Made by a program: the position numbers and the translations under genes
Notes under the pieces: model-generated
Database searches by the model: none
What the model was told of the DNA's origin: nothing
The model's input: only the letters and a program-made list of their open reading frames with translations
Shown here: in pieces, positions 5,442-5,460 of the stretch
How the letters are laid out: each line of letters starts with the position of its first letter
Position numbering within the stretch: the first letter of the stretch is position 1
Source: an uncultured Coriobacteriales bacterium
Lineage (GTDB): Bacteria > Actinomycetota > Coriobacteriia > Coriobacteriales > UMGS124
Assembly (NCBI GenBank): GCA_903789505.1
Contig: CAIFEU010000045.1
Location: 12,142-17,601 of the forward strand
Direction: 5' to 3'
DNA: 5,460 nucleotides

Positions 5442-5460
5442 CCGTGGAGCCGCCCCCCGC

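Overview
The window is about two-thirds or more G+C and holds four protein-coding regions with bacterial start and stop signals. The high GC, the strong third-position GC bias and the types of gene fit a high-GC Actinomycetota. The style of the genes suggests Coriobacteriia (an Olsenella/Atopobiaceae-like organism), but this is an impression from protein sequence and not a tested assignment.

Layout: (1) Positions 1-375 (+) are the 3' end of a galU-type UTP-glucose-1-phosphate uridylyltransferase gene. (2) After a 25-nt gap, 401-1810 (+) encodes a full-length, four-domain phosphohexomutase-family protein (phosphoglucomutase/phosphomannomutase fold). Its catalytic serine is glycine, its metal-binding DGDxD loop is degenerate, and other active-site residues are changed. 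It looks like a pseudoenzyme or a strongly diverged enzyme. (3) Positions 1811-1948 are a convergent intergenic stretch rich in GC hairpins. (4) Positions 1949-3775 (-) encode a 608-residue, very Arg/Glu/Ala-rich, probably all-helical protein. It is built from eight copies of a repeat with an almost exact 69-residue period, and I do not recognise its family. (5) Positions 3776-4156 are a divergent intergenic region holding the start signals of both flanking genes, an AT-richer patch and a GC hairpin. (6) Positions 4157-5353 (+) encode a CobW/COG0523 (G3E) GTPase with Walker A, CxCC and NKxD motifs. It is followed by a strong 10-bp terminator-like hairpin at 5406-5430.

How the genes relate: galU and the mutase-like gene lie head-to-tail and look co-transcribed. 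Normally a phosphoglucomutase supplies glucose-1-phosphate to GalU for UDP-glucose synthesis, so a catalytically impaired mutase in that slot is unexpected. The repeat protein and the CobW gene are divergent and share one upstream region, which allows but does not prove co-regulation.

The two items most worth attention are the mutase homolog with lost phosphotransfer residues but kept ligand-binding loops, and the 69-residue helical-repeat protein.
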